From: Kineococcus endophyticus
GTDB taxonomy: Bacteria > Actinomycetota > Actinomycetes > Actinomycetales > Kineococcaceae
Reading direction: 5' to 3'
DNA: 64,000 nt
Assembly (NCBI RefSeq): GCF_040796495.1
Contig: NZ_JBFNQN010000011.1
Location: 166,006 to 230,005, forward strand
Part shown: piece by piece, positions 9,824-17,864 of the stretch
How the letters are laid out: each line of letters begins with the position of its first letter
How positions within the stretch are numbered: the stretch's first letter is position 1
Translations under genes and position numbers: made by a program
The notes under the pieces: model-generated
The model's database searches: none
Told to the model about the DNA's origin: nothing
What the model saw: the letters and a program-made list of their open reading frames with translations, nothing else

Positions 9824-9891
9824 CTCGTGGAAAACACACTTTCCGCCCTCGACATCGGCGTGTCGAGGGCGGAAAGAGTGTTTTCCACGAG
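9824..9891. repeat. 68-bp near-perfect palindrome in the prfA downstream region
   Basis: Two 31-nt arms (9824-9854 and 9861-9891) are inverted repeats of each other with a single mismatch, around a 6-nt centre TCGGCG. The outer arm reads CTCGTGGAAAACACACTTTC and is notably A/T-rich for this genome. The element begins 17 nt after the prfA stop. As RNA it would form a very stable hairpin and could end transcription from either side, although no T-run follows. The symmetry and length also resemble palindromic intergenic repeats of REP/MITE type. I saw no second copy in this window. Confidence 0.85.
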
Positions 9892-9930
9892 CCTCGCGCC
9901 ACGGGGATGCGTAGTCGCTACGGTTGTGCG

Positions 9931-9936
9931 TAGGAT
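9931..9936 (+). promoter_or_regulatory. -10 box of a leaderless promoter (ArsR-like gene)
   Basis: TAGGAT ends 6 nt before the GTG at 9943 and there is no ribosome binding site, so transcription probably starts at the GTG. A GTAG-TCG-CTAC inverted repeat at 9911-9921 overlaps the expected -35 region and could be the operator of the regulator itself. Confidence 0.5.
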
Positions 9937-9942
9937 CGACGC

Positions 9943-10428
9943 GTGGACGACGAACGGTGGGCCCTCCTCGAGAAGCGCCTCGCGGCGCTCGAGGCCCGCG
10001 TCGCCGACGGGGCGGACCCCCGGGACGACGACACCTTCTGGGCGCTGCGGGAGCTGAAGCGGCAGGCGGAGGGGCGCTCGCACGTCCTCTTCACCGGCAG
10101 CGTCACGCTGCCCACGGGCGCGCAGTACGAGTGGCAGGAGACCGTCGAGGTGTCCTCGATGCTCGAGGCCGACCCGACGCAGGCCGTCGCCGCGCTGTCC
10201 GCCCTGGCCCACCCGGTCCGTCTGCAGCTGCTGCACAAGGTGCTCCACGGCCGGCGCACCGTCCCGGAGCTGGGGGAGGGCCTCGGCACCTCCGGTCAGC
10301 TCTACCACCACCTGCGCCAGCTCGTCGCCGAAGGCTGGCTGACCACGTCCGGTCGGGGCCTGTACGACGTCCCGGCTGAGCGCGTGGTCCCGCTCCTGAC
10401 CCTGCTCGCCACCGCTGGACTGAGGTGA
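9943..10428 (+). CDS. ArsR-like winged-helix transcriptional regulator
   Basis: 161-residue DNA-binding protein. Residues about 1-75 are a variable N-terminal region. The C-terminal half is an ArsR-type winged helix: ALAHPVRLQLLHKVL, then VPELGEGLGTSGQLYHHLRQL as helix-turn-helix, then the wing. No metal-binding CxC motif of classic ArsR/SmtB sensors is seen, so the ligand is unknown. Translation appears leaderless from GTG 9943. The stop overlaps the GTG of the next gene (GTGA), so the regulator and the downstream serine hydrolase form a tight two-gene operon, and the regulator probably controls that operon. Confidence 0.8.
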   Translation: MDDERWALLEKRLAALEARVADGADPRDDDTFWALRELKRQAEGRSHVLFTGSVTLPTGAQYEWQETVEVSSMLEADPTQAVAALSALAHPVRLQLLHKVLHGRRTVPELGEGLGTSGQLYHHLRQLVAEGWLTTSGRGLYDVPAERVVPLLTLLATAGLR

Positions 10429-11552
10429 TCGCGTTGTCCGTCAACCCCTTCCGACCCGTCCTGCGCACGAGCGGCCTGCTGGCCGCCCTCTGCGCCGCTG
10501 TCCTCGGTCTCACCGCCGCGGCCGCGCCGACCCGAGCGACCCCACCGACACCGTCGGTGGACGCGACCGGCGACCCGGCCCTCGCCGAGCGCCTCCGGGC
10601 CGCCACGGCGGACGTGGCGGGCCAGGGGTTCGCGGTCGCCGCCGGCGACGCCACCACGAGCGCGTCCGCCGCCATCGGGACCGTCGCCCCCGGACGGGCC
10701 CTGACGTCCGCCACGCCGCAGGAGATCGGTTCGGTGACGAAGGGGCTCACGGGCCTCCTGTTCGCCGACGCCGTGGAGCGCGGGGAGGTCGCTCCCACCA
10801 CGACGCTCGGTGACGTGTACCCGTGGCTGTCCGGACCCCTCGCCGCCACGACGCTCGAGGAGCTGGCCACGCACACGTCGGGGCTGCCGCGGCTCAGCAC
10901 ACGCGCAGCGCTCGCCGCGCCGCTCACGGCCATCACCTACGGAAATCCGTACCGGTGGGACACCCCCGAGAACCTGCTGCGCGACGCCGCCTGGACGCCG
11001 TTGCGTGGGCCGAAGGGGCAGTACGCCTACTCCAACCTCGGCTACGCGCTGCTGGGCAACGCCCTCGCCCAGCGGCTGGGGGAGCCCTACCCCCAGCTCG
11101 TGCACGACCGCGTCCTGCAGCCGCTGGGGATGGCTGCCACGGAGGCCGCCCCCGCGCAGCTCCCCGCCGACCGCGCCCGTGAGCTCGGCCCGGACGGTCG
11201 GCCCAGCGCGCCCTGGCGCTCGACCGGCAGCACCCCGGCCGGGGTCGGCGTCTACTCCACCGCTGACGACCTGGGGCGACTGGCGGCGGCCGTCGCGCGC
11301 GGCGAGGTGCCGGGCGCCCGCGCGCTGCAGCCCGTCGTGCAGACCCCGGGTGCGGGCATCGGGTGGGGGTGGCTGTCCGCCGACCTCGGTGGACGGCAGG
11401 TCGTCGGCGTCAACGGCGCCACGACGGGCGTCCGCACGTCCGTCTGGGCCGTCCCCTCGACGGGGCAGTGGGTGGCGGTCACCTCCCCGAGCGGCAGCAC
11501 CGACGAGGCGGACACCCAGACCGTGGCCTTCCGCCTGCTCGGCCTGGCCTAG
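10425..11552 (+). CDS. Secreted serine hydrolase, class C beta-lactamase / PBP-like family
   Basis: 375-residue protein with an N-terminal signal segment (about residues 12-40, hydrophobic, then Ala/Pro/Thr-rich), so it is probably exported. It has the penicillin-recognising enzyme motifs: S103-V-T-K106 (nucleophile Ser and general-base Lys) and Y202-S-N204. The third motif, expected as KTG/HTG near the C-terminus, is not clear. Members of this family are carboxypeptidases, esterases or beta-lactamases, and the substrate cannot be told from sequence. GTG 10425 overlaps the stop of the ArsR-like gene by 4 nt. The same regulator-plus-hydrolase pairing suggests response to a cell-wall or small-ester signal. 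Confidence 0.8.
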   Translation: MIALSVNPFRPVLRTSGLLAALCAAVLGLTAAAAPTRATPPTPSVDATGDPALAERLRAATADVAGQGFAVAAGDATTSASAAIGTVAPGRALTSATPQEIGSVTKGLTGLLFADAVERGEVAPTTTLGDVYPWLSGPLAATTLEELATHTSGLPRLSTRAALAAPLTAITYGNPYRWDTPENLLRDAAWTPLRGPKGQYAYSNLGYALLGNALAQRLGEPYPQLVHDRVLQPLGMAATEAAPAQLPADRARELGPDGRPSAPWRSTGSTPAGVGVYSTADDLGRLAAAVARGEVPGARALQPVVQTPGAGIGWGWLSADLGGRQVVGVNGATTGVRTSVWAVPSTGQWVAVTSPSGSTDEADTQTVAFRLLGLA

Positions 11553-11555
11553 CCT
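11550..11555 (+). promoter_or_regulatory. -10 box of a leaderless promoter (prmC)
   Basis: TAGCCT overlaps the TAG stop of the upstream serine hydrolase and ends 6 nt before the prmC GTG. No ribosome binding site lies between, so prmC probably has its own leaderless transcript. Confidence 0.45.
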
Positions 11556-11561
11556 GCGCGG

Positions 11562-12407
11562 GTGGTCACCGCGCGTCAGCTGCTCGTCGAGGCCGAGCGG
11601 CGGCTCGCCGAGGCCGGCGTTCCCACCCCCGCCGCGGACGCCGAGACGCTGCTCGCGCACGCGCTCGGCGTCACCCGCTCCCGGCTCGGGGTTCTCGTGG
11701 CGCTGGGGGACCCGGTGGACCCCGGTGCGTTCGCCGACCTGCTCGACCAGCGCGCCGACCGGGTGCCGCTGCAGCACCTGACCGGTCGCGCCGGGTTCCG
11801 GGCGCTGGAGCTGCGCGTCGGTCCGGGCGTGTTCGTCCCGCGGCCCGAGACCGAGACGGTGGCCGGTCTGGCGATCGCGGAGGCCTCGCGTCTCGACGGT
11901 CCCCGCGTCGTCGACCTCTGCACCGGGTCCGGGGCCATCGCCCTGGCGGTGGCGACGGAGGTGCCGTCGGCCCGCGTGCACGCCGTCGAGCTCGACCCGA
12001 TGGCGCACGCCTGGGCCCGGCGCAACGTCGAGGACCTCGCCCCCACGGTCGAGCTGCGCCTGGGCGACGCGGCCACGGCCTTCGACGACCTCGACGGAAC
12101 GGTCGACGTCGTCGTCAGCAACCCGCCGTACGTCCCGCCGGGCGCGGTGCCCGTCGACCCCGAGGTCGCCCAGCACGACCCCGAGGTCGCGCTCTACGGC
12201 CTGGGGGACGACGGACTGCAGGTGCCGCGCCGGGTCGTGGCCGCGGCCGCGCGGTTGCTGAGGCCCGGCGGGTACGTCGTCGTCGAGCACGCCGAGGTCC
12301 AGGAGCGGTCGGCCCGGGAGATGTTCGGCGCTGCCTCGTGGACGGACGTGGAGAGCCACCGGGACCTCACGGGTCGTCCCCGCGCGACCACGGCCCGGCG
12401 CCGCTGA
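11562..12407 (+). CDS. prmC: Release factor glutamine methyltransferase
   Basis: SAM-dependent N5-methylation of the Gln in the GGQ motif of release factors (HemK family). The protein has 281 residues: an N-terminal helical domain, the FVPRPETE motif, SAM-binding motif I VVDLCTGSGAIAL, and the catalytic NPPY motif (SNPPYVP) that binds the target glutamine amide. GTG 11562 appears leaderless. It is functionally linked to prfA upstream. The next gene, tsaC, begins 58 nt later, the common prfA-prmC-tsaC arrangement. Confidence 0.95.
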   Translation: MVTARQLLVEAERRLAEAGVPTPAADAETLLAHALGVTRSRLGVLVALGDPVDPGAFADLLDQRADRVPLQHLTGRAGFRALELRVGPGVFVPRPETETVAGLAIAEASRLDGPRVVDLCTGSGAIALAVATEVPSARVHAVELDPMAHAWARRNVEDLAPTVELRLGDAATAFDDLDGTVDVVVSNPPYVPPGAVPVDPEVAQHDPEVALYGLGDDGLQVPRRVVAAAARLLRPGGYVVVEHAEVQERSAREMFGAASWTDVESHRDLTGRPRATTARRR

Positions 12408-12464
12408 CGCGCCGACGCACGCCTGCCGTTCCGCGCAGCGGCCGCGGTGGGAGACTCTTGCCCC

Positions 12465-13196
12465 GTGAGACCCCCGTTCGACTGCGCCGACCCCGTCATC
12501 CGCGACCGCGGGCTGTCCGCCGCGCACAACGCCGTGAAGCGCGGTGAGGTCGTCGTGCTGCCGACCGACACCGTCTACGGCATCGGTGCCGACGCGTTCA
12601 ACGCCGCCGCGGTCAAGCGCCTGCTCGAGGCCAAGGGTCGCGGCCGCGACATGCCGCCTCCGGTCCTCGTGCCCGAGACGCGTACGATCGACGGCCTCGC
12701 CAGCTCCATCCCCTTCGCCGTGCGCGAGCTCGTCGACGCGTTCTGGCCTGGCGCCCTCACCATCGTGTGCCGGGCCCAGCCGTCGCTGACGTGGGACTTG
12801 GGGGAGACGAACGGCACGGTCGCCCTGCGGATGCCGCTGCACCCCGTCGCACTGGAACTGCTGCAGCGCACCGGTCCCATGGCGGTCTCGAGCGCCAACA
12901 AGTCGGGCCGACCGGCGGCGACCCTCGTCGAGGAGGCCGTCGCGCAGCTCGGTGAGTCGGTGCGCGTCTACCTCGACGGCGGCGCCAGCCCCAAGGGCGC
13001 ACCCTCGACCATCGTCGACGCCTCCGACGGGCCCCTGCGCATCCTGCGGCTCGGGGCGATCAGCGAGGCCGAGCTGCGCGCCGCCGTCCCCGACGGCTGG
13101 GCCGAGCCCGAGCAGCCCCTCGACCGGCCTGGCGACCAGCCGGACGGCGACGCACCGGAGCAGGAGCCCGGGACGGCGCCGCTCACCAGCGGATGA
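12465..13196 (+). CDS. tsaC: L-threonylcarbamoyladenylate synthase (TsaC/Sua5/YwlC family)
   Basis: Makes threonylcarbamoyl-AMP from threonine, bicarbonate and ATP for the t6A37 modification of ANN-decoding tRNAs. The protein has 243 residues with the YrdC-like fold: LPTDTVYGIGADA, the KGRGRDMPPPVLV segment, the SSANKSG motif near residue 147, and PSTIVDAS. It lacks the extra Sua5 C-terminal domain, so it is the short type, with a Pro/Glu/Asp-rich tail of about 30 residues. GTG 12465 is chosen; GTG 12447 is an alternative. The stop overlaps the ATG of the next gene (ATGA). Confidence 0.93.
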   Translation: MRPPFDCADPVIRDRGLSAAHNAVKRGEVVVLPTDTVYGIGADAFNAAAVKRLLEAKGRGRDMPPPVLVPETRTIDGLASSIPFAVRELVDAFWPGALTIVCRAQPSLTWDLGETNGTVALRMPLHPVALELLQRTGPMAVSSANKSGRPAATLVEEAVAQLGESVRVYLDGGASPKGAPSTIVDASDGPLRILRLGAISEAELRAAVPDGWAEPEQPLDRPGDQPDGDAPEQEPGTAPLTSG

Positions 13197-14368
13197 GGGC
13201 CTACCTGCTCGTCATCGTCGTGGCCGCGGCCGTGACGTACCTGACGACGCCGCTCGTGCGGCGCATCGCCCAGCGCGTGGGTGCGGTGACGCCGCTGCGG
13301 GACCGGGACGTGCACACCGTCCCGATCCCGCGGCTCGGAGGGCTCGCCATGCTCTTCGGGATGGTGGCGGCGCTCGTCGTCGCCAGCCGCATCCCCTTCC
13401 TGTCCCGCGTGTTCGACACCGACCCGGGCCCGCTGTGGGTGCTGGTCGGCGCCGCGGTGGTCGTTGCCGTCGGGGTCGCCGACGACATCGTCCAGCTCGA
13501 CGCCGTCACCAAGCTGGCCGGCCAGGTGCTCGCCGCCGGGATCATGGGCTGGCAGGGGGTCAGCCTGCTCCAGCTGCCCATCGGCGGTGTCACGCTGCTG
13601 TCCGGCCGGACGATGATGATCATCACGATCCTCGTCGTGCTCGTGTCGGTGAACGCGGTGAACTTCGTCGACGGTCTCGACGGCCTCGCGGCGGGGATCG
13701 TCGGCATCGGCGCCATCGCCTTCTTCGGCTACTCCTACACGCTGCAGCGGGGGAGCGTGCCGGACGACTTCTCCTCCCTGGCCACGCTCATCGCCGCCAT
13801 CACGGTCGGCGTGTGCCTGGGTTTCCTGCCGCACAACTTCCACCCCGCACGCATCTTCATGGGCGACTCCGGCTCGATGCTGCTCGGCCTGCTCATGGCG
13901 AGCTCGACCATCGCGGCGACGAGCACGGTGGACCCCGAGACGGTGGAGAACGAGCAGATCGCGCCCGCCTTCTTCCCGCTGCTGCTGCCCATCGCGGTCC
14001 TGCTCGTGCCGTTCATGGACATGGTCCTGGCCGTCGTGCGCCGCACCCGCGCGGGCAAGGCGTTCTGGCACCCCGACAAGAAGCACCTGCACCACCGCCT
14101 GCTGCAGATCGGCCACTCCCACCGCGTCGCCGTGCTCGTCATGTACTCGTGGGCGGCGTTCCTCAGCTTCGGCGCCGCCACCTCGGCCTTCCTGCCGCTG
14201 CCGCAGGCGCTCGCGGTGGCCTTCGCGGCCGGCTGCCTGGTGCTGGCTCTGACGTTCCTGCCCCTGTACTGGCGGCGGAAGCGGCCGACGGTCGAGGACC
14301 TCGGGGTGCCGGCCCCGGAGGCGCCGGACCGTCCCGCCCCGGCCCCGAGTGAGACGTCGCGCACATGA
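13193..14368 (+). CDS. wecA: Undecaprenyl-phosphate N-acetylglucosaminyl/GlcNAc-1-phosphate transferase (WecA/MraY family)
   Basis: Polytopic membrane enzyme that transfers a sugar-1-phosphate from a UDP-sugar to a polyprenyl phosphate, starting cell-wall polymer synthesis. The 391 residues contain about ten hydrophobic segments, the Asp-rich motif VGVADDI, NFVDGLDGLAAG, the FMGDSGSM motif, and a cytoplasmic HPDKKHLHHRLL loop typical of the WecA/TagO branch rather than MraY. In mycobacteria the gene just before the ATP synthase operon (Rv1302) is annotated wecA, which fits this position. The tail is Pro-rich and cytoplasmic. ATG 13193 overlaps the tsaC stop. Confidence 0.88.
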   Translation: MRAYLLVIVVAAAVTYLTTPLVRRIAQRVGAVTPLRDRDVHTVPIPRLGGLAMLFGMVAALVVASRIPFLSRVFDTDPGPLWVLVGAAVVVAVGVADDIVQLDAVTKLAGQVLAAGIMGWQGVSLLQLPIGGVTLLSGRTMMIITILVVLVSVNAVNFVDGLDGLAAGIVGIGAIAFFGYSYTLQRGSVPDDFSSLATLIAAITVGVCLGFLPHNFHPARIFMGDSGSMLLGLLMASSTIAATSTVDPETVENEQIAPAFFPLLLPIAVLLVPFMDMVLAVVRRTRAGKAFWHPDKKHLHHRLLQIGHSHRVAVLVMYSWAAFLSFGAATSAFLPLPQALAVAFAAGCLVLALTFLPLYWRRKRPTVEDLGVPAPEAPDRPAPAPSETSRT

Positions 14369-14414
14369 CCTCAGGTCGACGACGACGCGGTGTAGGAGGT
14401 GCCGGAGCTCGTGA

Positions 14415-14420
14415 TAGCTT
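14415..14420 (+). promoter_or_regulatory. Candidate -10 box for the ATP synthase operon
   Basis: TAGCTT in GTGATAGCTTTCAC lies about 90 nt before the chosen AtpI start, in a less GC-rich patch. A clear -35 is not visible. If it is used, the upstream ATG at 14365 cannot be the start of the AtpI-like protein. Confidence 0.35.
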
Positions 14421-14511
14421 TCACGAAGTCTCCCCGGTTCGCGACGGACCTGGGGCTGCCGCCGATGAGCCTGTCCAGCCGGACGACCCGCCGACGACGA
14501 AAGTGGAATCC

Positions 14512-14949
14512 GTGAGCACGAGCACCGACGCAGGGGTCCAGGCCGCGCAGGCCTTCGGCTTCCTGCTGCGCCGGGCGTCCCTCGTGACCGGCATCGCCGC
14601 CGTCGTCTGCGTCGCGGTCGCGTGGGTCTGGAAGGGTCCGTCCGCGGGGCTCTCGTCGCTGATCGGCGCCGCCATCGTCATCGCGTTCTTCGGGGCGCGG
14701 TTGGTGGTGATGCGCAAGGTCACCGAGAAGAACCCGCACATGATCATGCTGACCGCGATGGTCGTCTACAGCGTCAAGATCGTCCTGCTGGGCGTCGCGA
14801 TGCTGCTGCTCATCCGCGTCGACGGGATCTCCGGCCCGGCGCTGGGGTTCACCGTCATCCTCACGGCCGTCGTCTGGCTCGCCGCGGAACTGCGCGGGTT
14901 CATGACGATGCGCATCCCGGTCTTCATGGGCGGTGAGCAGTCGAAGTGA
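14512..14949 (+). CDS. atpI: AtpI-like membrane protein heading the ATP synthase operon
   Basis: 145-residue protein with four hydrophobic segments (about residues 24-40, 48-63, 80-98 and 110-126). It is the usual first gene of actinobacterial atp operons, where AtpI-type proteins assist c-ring assembly or ion supply. GTG 14512 is chosen because sequence resembling the family starts there and a -10-like box lies at 14415. The frame is open upstream to ATG 14365 (overlapping the wecA stop), which would add 49 low-complexity residues. The ribosome site (AAAGTGGAA) is weak. The stop overlaps the next GTG (GTGA). Confidence 0.8.
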   Translation: MSTSTDAGVQAAQAFGFLLRRASLVTGIAAVVCVAVAWVWKGPSAGLSSLIGAAIVIAFFGARLVVMRKVTEKNPHMIMLTAMVVYSVKIVLLGVAMLLLIRVDGISGPALGFTVILTAVVWLAAELRGFMTMRIPVFMGGEQSK

Positions 14950-15176
14950 GCCTCGCCAAGCCCTCGGACGACCCGAGCACCGACATCGGCAACGGCCTCA
15001 CCGAGAAGGTGGCGTGGAGCATCACGTCCTACCTCATCTCCGGGGCCATCCTCGGCGGCCTCGCCGGCTGGGGAGTGGACCACCTGCTCGGCACCCACTT
15101 CATCGTGGGGATCGGGTTGGTCCTCGGCAAGGCGTTGACTTTGTACTACGTGTGGCTCCGGTACGGTACGCACTGA
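14946..15176 (+). CDS. AtpZ/AtpI-type small membrane protein
   Basis: 76-residue protein with two transmembrane segments (about residues 28-45 and 50-70) separated by a short GWGVDHLLGTH loop, matching the small AtpZ-type proteins seen before atpB in many actinobacteria. Probably a membrane accessory of the ATP synthase. GTG 14946 overlaps the upstream stop by 4 nt, so translation is coupled. An 88-nt gap with a good ribosome site separates it from atpB. Confidence 0.8.
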   Translation: MSLAKPSDDPSTDIGNGLTEKVAWSITSYLISGAILGGLAGWGVDHLLGTHFIVGIGLVLGKALTLYYVWLRYGTH

Positions 15177-15264
15177 CCGCGGGACGCCCGACCACTGTTC
15201 AGGGGGCCACGCGGCCGGCAGACCGGCCCCGTTCCCACGATGAAGTTCGCACGGAGGAGTTGAC

Positions 15265-16053
15265 GTGAGCCTGGCCATGCTGGCTGCCGCGGAACACGGG
15301 TACACCGCGCCCGACCAGAAGATCTTCTGGCAGCCGCTCATCGGGAGCGGGCCGTTCGCCATCACGCGGCCGGCCATCGTCTTCGCGCTGTCCGCCGTGC
15401 TCATCATCTGGCTGCTGCTCGCCGGGACCAAGCGTCTGAGCGTCGTGCCGGGCAAGAAGCAGATGGTCGTCGAGGCGGGTTACGGCTTCGTCCGCAACTC
15501 CATCGGCCGGGACATCATCGGGTCCAAGGAGTTCCTGAAGTTCGTCCCGCTGCTCTTCACGTTCTTCTCGGTCATCCTCGTCAACAACCTCTTCGGCGTC
15601 ATCCCGCCGATCCAGTACCCGACGATGGCGCGCATCGGTTTCCCGCTCGCGCTGACCATCATCCTGTACCTGACCTACCACACGGTCGGGATCCGCAAGA
15701 AGGGCTTCGCGGCCTACTTCGCGGGCGTCGTGCCGCACGGCCTGCCCAAGCCGATCGTGCCGCTGGTCTTCCTGCTCGAGGTCCTCTCGATCGTGGTCAT
15801 CCAGCCCATCACGATCACGCTGCGGCTCTTCGGCAACATGTTCGCCGGCCACCTGATCCTCGTGCTGTTCATCAGCGGCGCCGAGTACATGCTGCTCGAC
15901 GGTGGTCTGGGCCTGAAGATCGTCGGCATCCCGACCATCGTCATGGCCTTCGCCCTGACCCTCTTCGAACTCTTCGTCGAGTTCCTCCAGGCGTACGTCT
16001 ACACGATGCTCGCCGCCACGTTCATCGCCAGCGCCCTCGCTGACGAGCACTGA
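15265..16053 (+). CDS. atpB: ATP synthase F0 subunit a
   Basis: Membrane stator subunit that forms the proton half-channels against the c-ring. The protein has 262 residues with five to six transmembrane segments. The essential arginine is in [13 protein letters not shown], and the last helix contains the conserved [18 protein letters not shown] 15265 is preceded by GGAGGAG at normal spacing. It is followed by atpE after 65 nt. Confidence 0.97.
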   Translation: MSLAMLAAAEHGYTAPDQKIFWQPLIGSGPFAITRPAIVFALSAVLIIWLLLAGTKRLSVVPGKKQMVVEAGYGFVRNSIGRDIIGSKEFLKFVPLLFTFFSVILVNNLFGVIPPIQYPTMARIGFPLALTIILYLTYHTVGIRKKGFAAYFAGVVPHGLPKPIVPLVFLLEVLSIVVIQPITITLRLFGNMFAGHLILVLFISGAEYMLLDGGLGLKIVGIPTIVMAFALTLFELFVEFLQAYVYTMLAATFIASALADEH

Positions 16054-16118
16054 CCCGCCCCACCCAGGACTCCGGGGCGCGGACGTGCGCACCGGCAACG
16101 AAAGGAAGACGCAGGACC

Positions 16119-16331
16119 ATGACTGGCTCCCTCGCCATCGTCGGCTACGGCCTCTCCGCCATCGGCCCGGGCATCGGCATCGGCCTCATCTTCGCGGCGT
16201 ACATCAACGGCGCCGCCCGTCAGCCCGAGGCCCGCGGCATGCTCCAGAGCATCGCCATCCTCGGCTTCGTCCTCGCGGAAGCGCTGGCCATCTTCGGCAT
16301 CGCCCTCGCCTTCGTCTTCCAGGGCAGCTGA
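16119..16331 (+). CDS. atpE: ATP synthase F0 subunit c
   Basis: 70-residue hairpin of two transmembrane helices that forms the rotor ring. It has the glycine-rich first helix ([10 protein letters not shown]), the polar loop ARQPEARG, and the proton-carrying glutamate E54 in the second helix ([11 protein letters not shown]). There is no sodium-binding signature, so it is proton-coupled. It starts at ATG 16119 after AACGAAAGGAAGA. Confidence 0.98.
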   Translation: MTGSLAIVGYGLSAIGPGIGIGLIFAAYINGAARQPEARGMLQSIAILGFVLAEALAIFGIALAFVFQGS

Positions 16332-16377
16332 CCAGCCTGACGGCTCGTCACAGCAGCCCTAGCCCGAAGGAGGAAAC

Positions 16378-16953
16378 GTGCTCGTAGCAGGCTTCGCCGC
16401 CGCCGGTGAGGAAACCGAAGCGGTCCCGGGCGACCCGCTGTACCCGATCCTGCCGCACCTCGGTGAGCTGATCGTCGGCATCATCTTCGCGATCATCATC
16501 TACGCGGTGGTCGCCAAGAAGGTCGTCCCGCGCCTCGAAGCGATGTACGAGGAGCGGCGCGCGGCCATCGAGGGCAACGTCGAGAAGGCGGAGAAGGCCC
16601 AGGCCGAGGCCCAGGCCGCCCTCGAGGAGTACAAGGCCCAGCTCGCGGACGCCCGCGGCGAGGCCAACCGCATCCGTGAGGAGGCGCGCCAGCAGGGTGC
16701 GCAGATCCTCGCCGAGATGCGGGAGCAGGCGCAGGCCGAGTCCGAGCGCATCACGACCGCGGCTCGCGCCACGATCGAAGCGGAGCGCGCGCAGGCGACT
16801 GCGCAGCTGCGTGCCGAGGTGGGTCGCCTCGCGACCGACCTGGCGTCCCGCATCGTCGGTGAGTCGCTGCAGGACTCCGCTCGCCAGAGCGGCGTCGTGG
16901 ACCGCTTCCTCGCCGACCTCGAGCGCAGCGAGTCGGGGGCGACCTCCCGATGA
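16378..16953 (+). CDS. atpF: ATP synthase F0 subunit b
   Basis: Peripheral stalk subunit of 191 residues. It has one N-terminal transmembrane helix (about residues 28-46) and a long charged helix rich in Ala/Glu/Arg (about 50-170) that dimerises and binds subunit delta. GTG 16378 follows GAAGGAGG. Its TGA overlaps the ATG of atpH (ATGA). Confidence 0.97.
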   Translation: MLVAGFAAAGEETEAVPGDPLYPILPHLGELIVGIIFAIIIYAVVAKKVVPRLEAMYEERRAAIEGNVEKAEKAQAEAQAALEEYKAQLADARGEANRIREEARQQGAQILAEMREQAQAESERITTAARATIEAERAQATAQLRAEVGRLATDLASRIVGESLQDSARQSGVVDRFLADLERSESGATSR

Positions 16954-17777
16954 GCGAGCTCGACTCCGGCGTCGCGAAGGCGAGCCTCGCCGCCGCGCAG
17001 CGGGTGCTCGACGCGCAGCTCGCCACCGAGGGGGCCGACGCAGGCCGGACGGGGGAGGACCTCTTCGCCGTCACCAGCCTGCTCGACTCCTCGGTGGGGC
17101 TGCGCCGGGCGCTGACCGACCCGTCGCGGGAGAGCTCGGCCAAGGCCGAGTTCGTCCGTCGCACGTTCACCGGCAAGATCGGCACGGCCGCCGTCGAGAC
17201 GGTCGCCGCGCTGGCGTCCTCGCGCTGGACGGCCGGTCGTGACCTGTCGGACGCCACCGAGCGGCTCGCAGTCGTCGCGGTCGTGACGCAGGCGGAGCGG
17301 TCGGGGCACCTGGACGCGCTGGAGGACGAGCTCTTCCGGTTCTCCCGCACCATCGCCGGCAACGCGCAGCTGCGCGACGCCCTGGCCGACCGCACGGCTC
17401 CGGACGCGAACCGCGCCTCGCTGGTCTCCCGGCTGCTGCTCGACAAGGCGGCGCCCGAGACGGTCCAGCTGGCCCGCCGGGTGGCGGTCTCGCCGCGCGG
17501 CATGCGCGCCGAGCGGCTGCTCGAGGAGTGGGTCGAGGTCGTGGCCGCGCGCCGCGAGCAGCTCGTCGCCCACGTCGTGAGCGCCACCCCCCTGAGCGAG
17601 ACCCAGCGCGAGCGCCTCGCGGCCTCGCTGTCGCGCCAGTACGGCCGGGCCATCAGCGTCACGGTCGACGTCGACCCCCACCTCGTGGGCGGTCTGCGCG
17701 TGAGCATCGGCGACGACGTCATCGACGGGTCGATCTCGACCCGCATCGACGAGGCCCGTCGCCGCCTGGCCGGCTGA
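16950..17777 (+). CDS. atpH: ATP synthase F1 subunit delta
   Basis: Links the peripheral stalk to the top of F1. The 275 residues are longer than the E. coli protein (177), as usual in actinobacteria, with an N-terminal helical bundle and the C-terminal VDPHLVGGLRVSIGDDVIDGSI signature near the end. ATG 16950 is coupled to atpF by a 4-nt overlap. An 87-nt gap precedes atpA. Confidence 0.96.
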   Translation: MSELDSGVAKASLAAAQRVLDAQLATEGADAGRTGEDLFAVTSLLDSSVGLRRALTDPSRESSAKAEFVRRTFTGKIGTAAVETVAALASSRWTAGRDLSDATERLAVVAVVTQAERSGHLDALEDELFRFSRTIAGNAQLRDALADRTAPDANRASLVSRLLLDKAAPETVQLARRVAVSPRGMRAERLLEEWVEVVAARREQLVAHVVSATPLSETQRERLAASLSRQYGRAISVTVDVDPHLVGGLRVSIGDDVIDGSISTRIDEARRRLAG

Positions 17778-17864
17778 GCCCGCCCTGAACACCCCACCCC
17801 GCGGGACGCGGGGGATGATGGACTTCGAGAACTGCAGGACCCGAGAAGGAGAGCAGGGCTTCCC

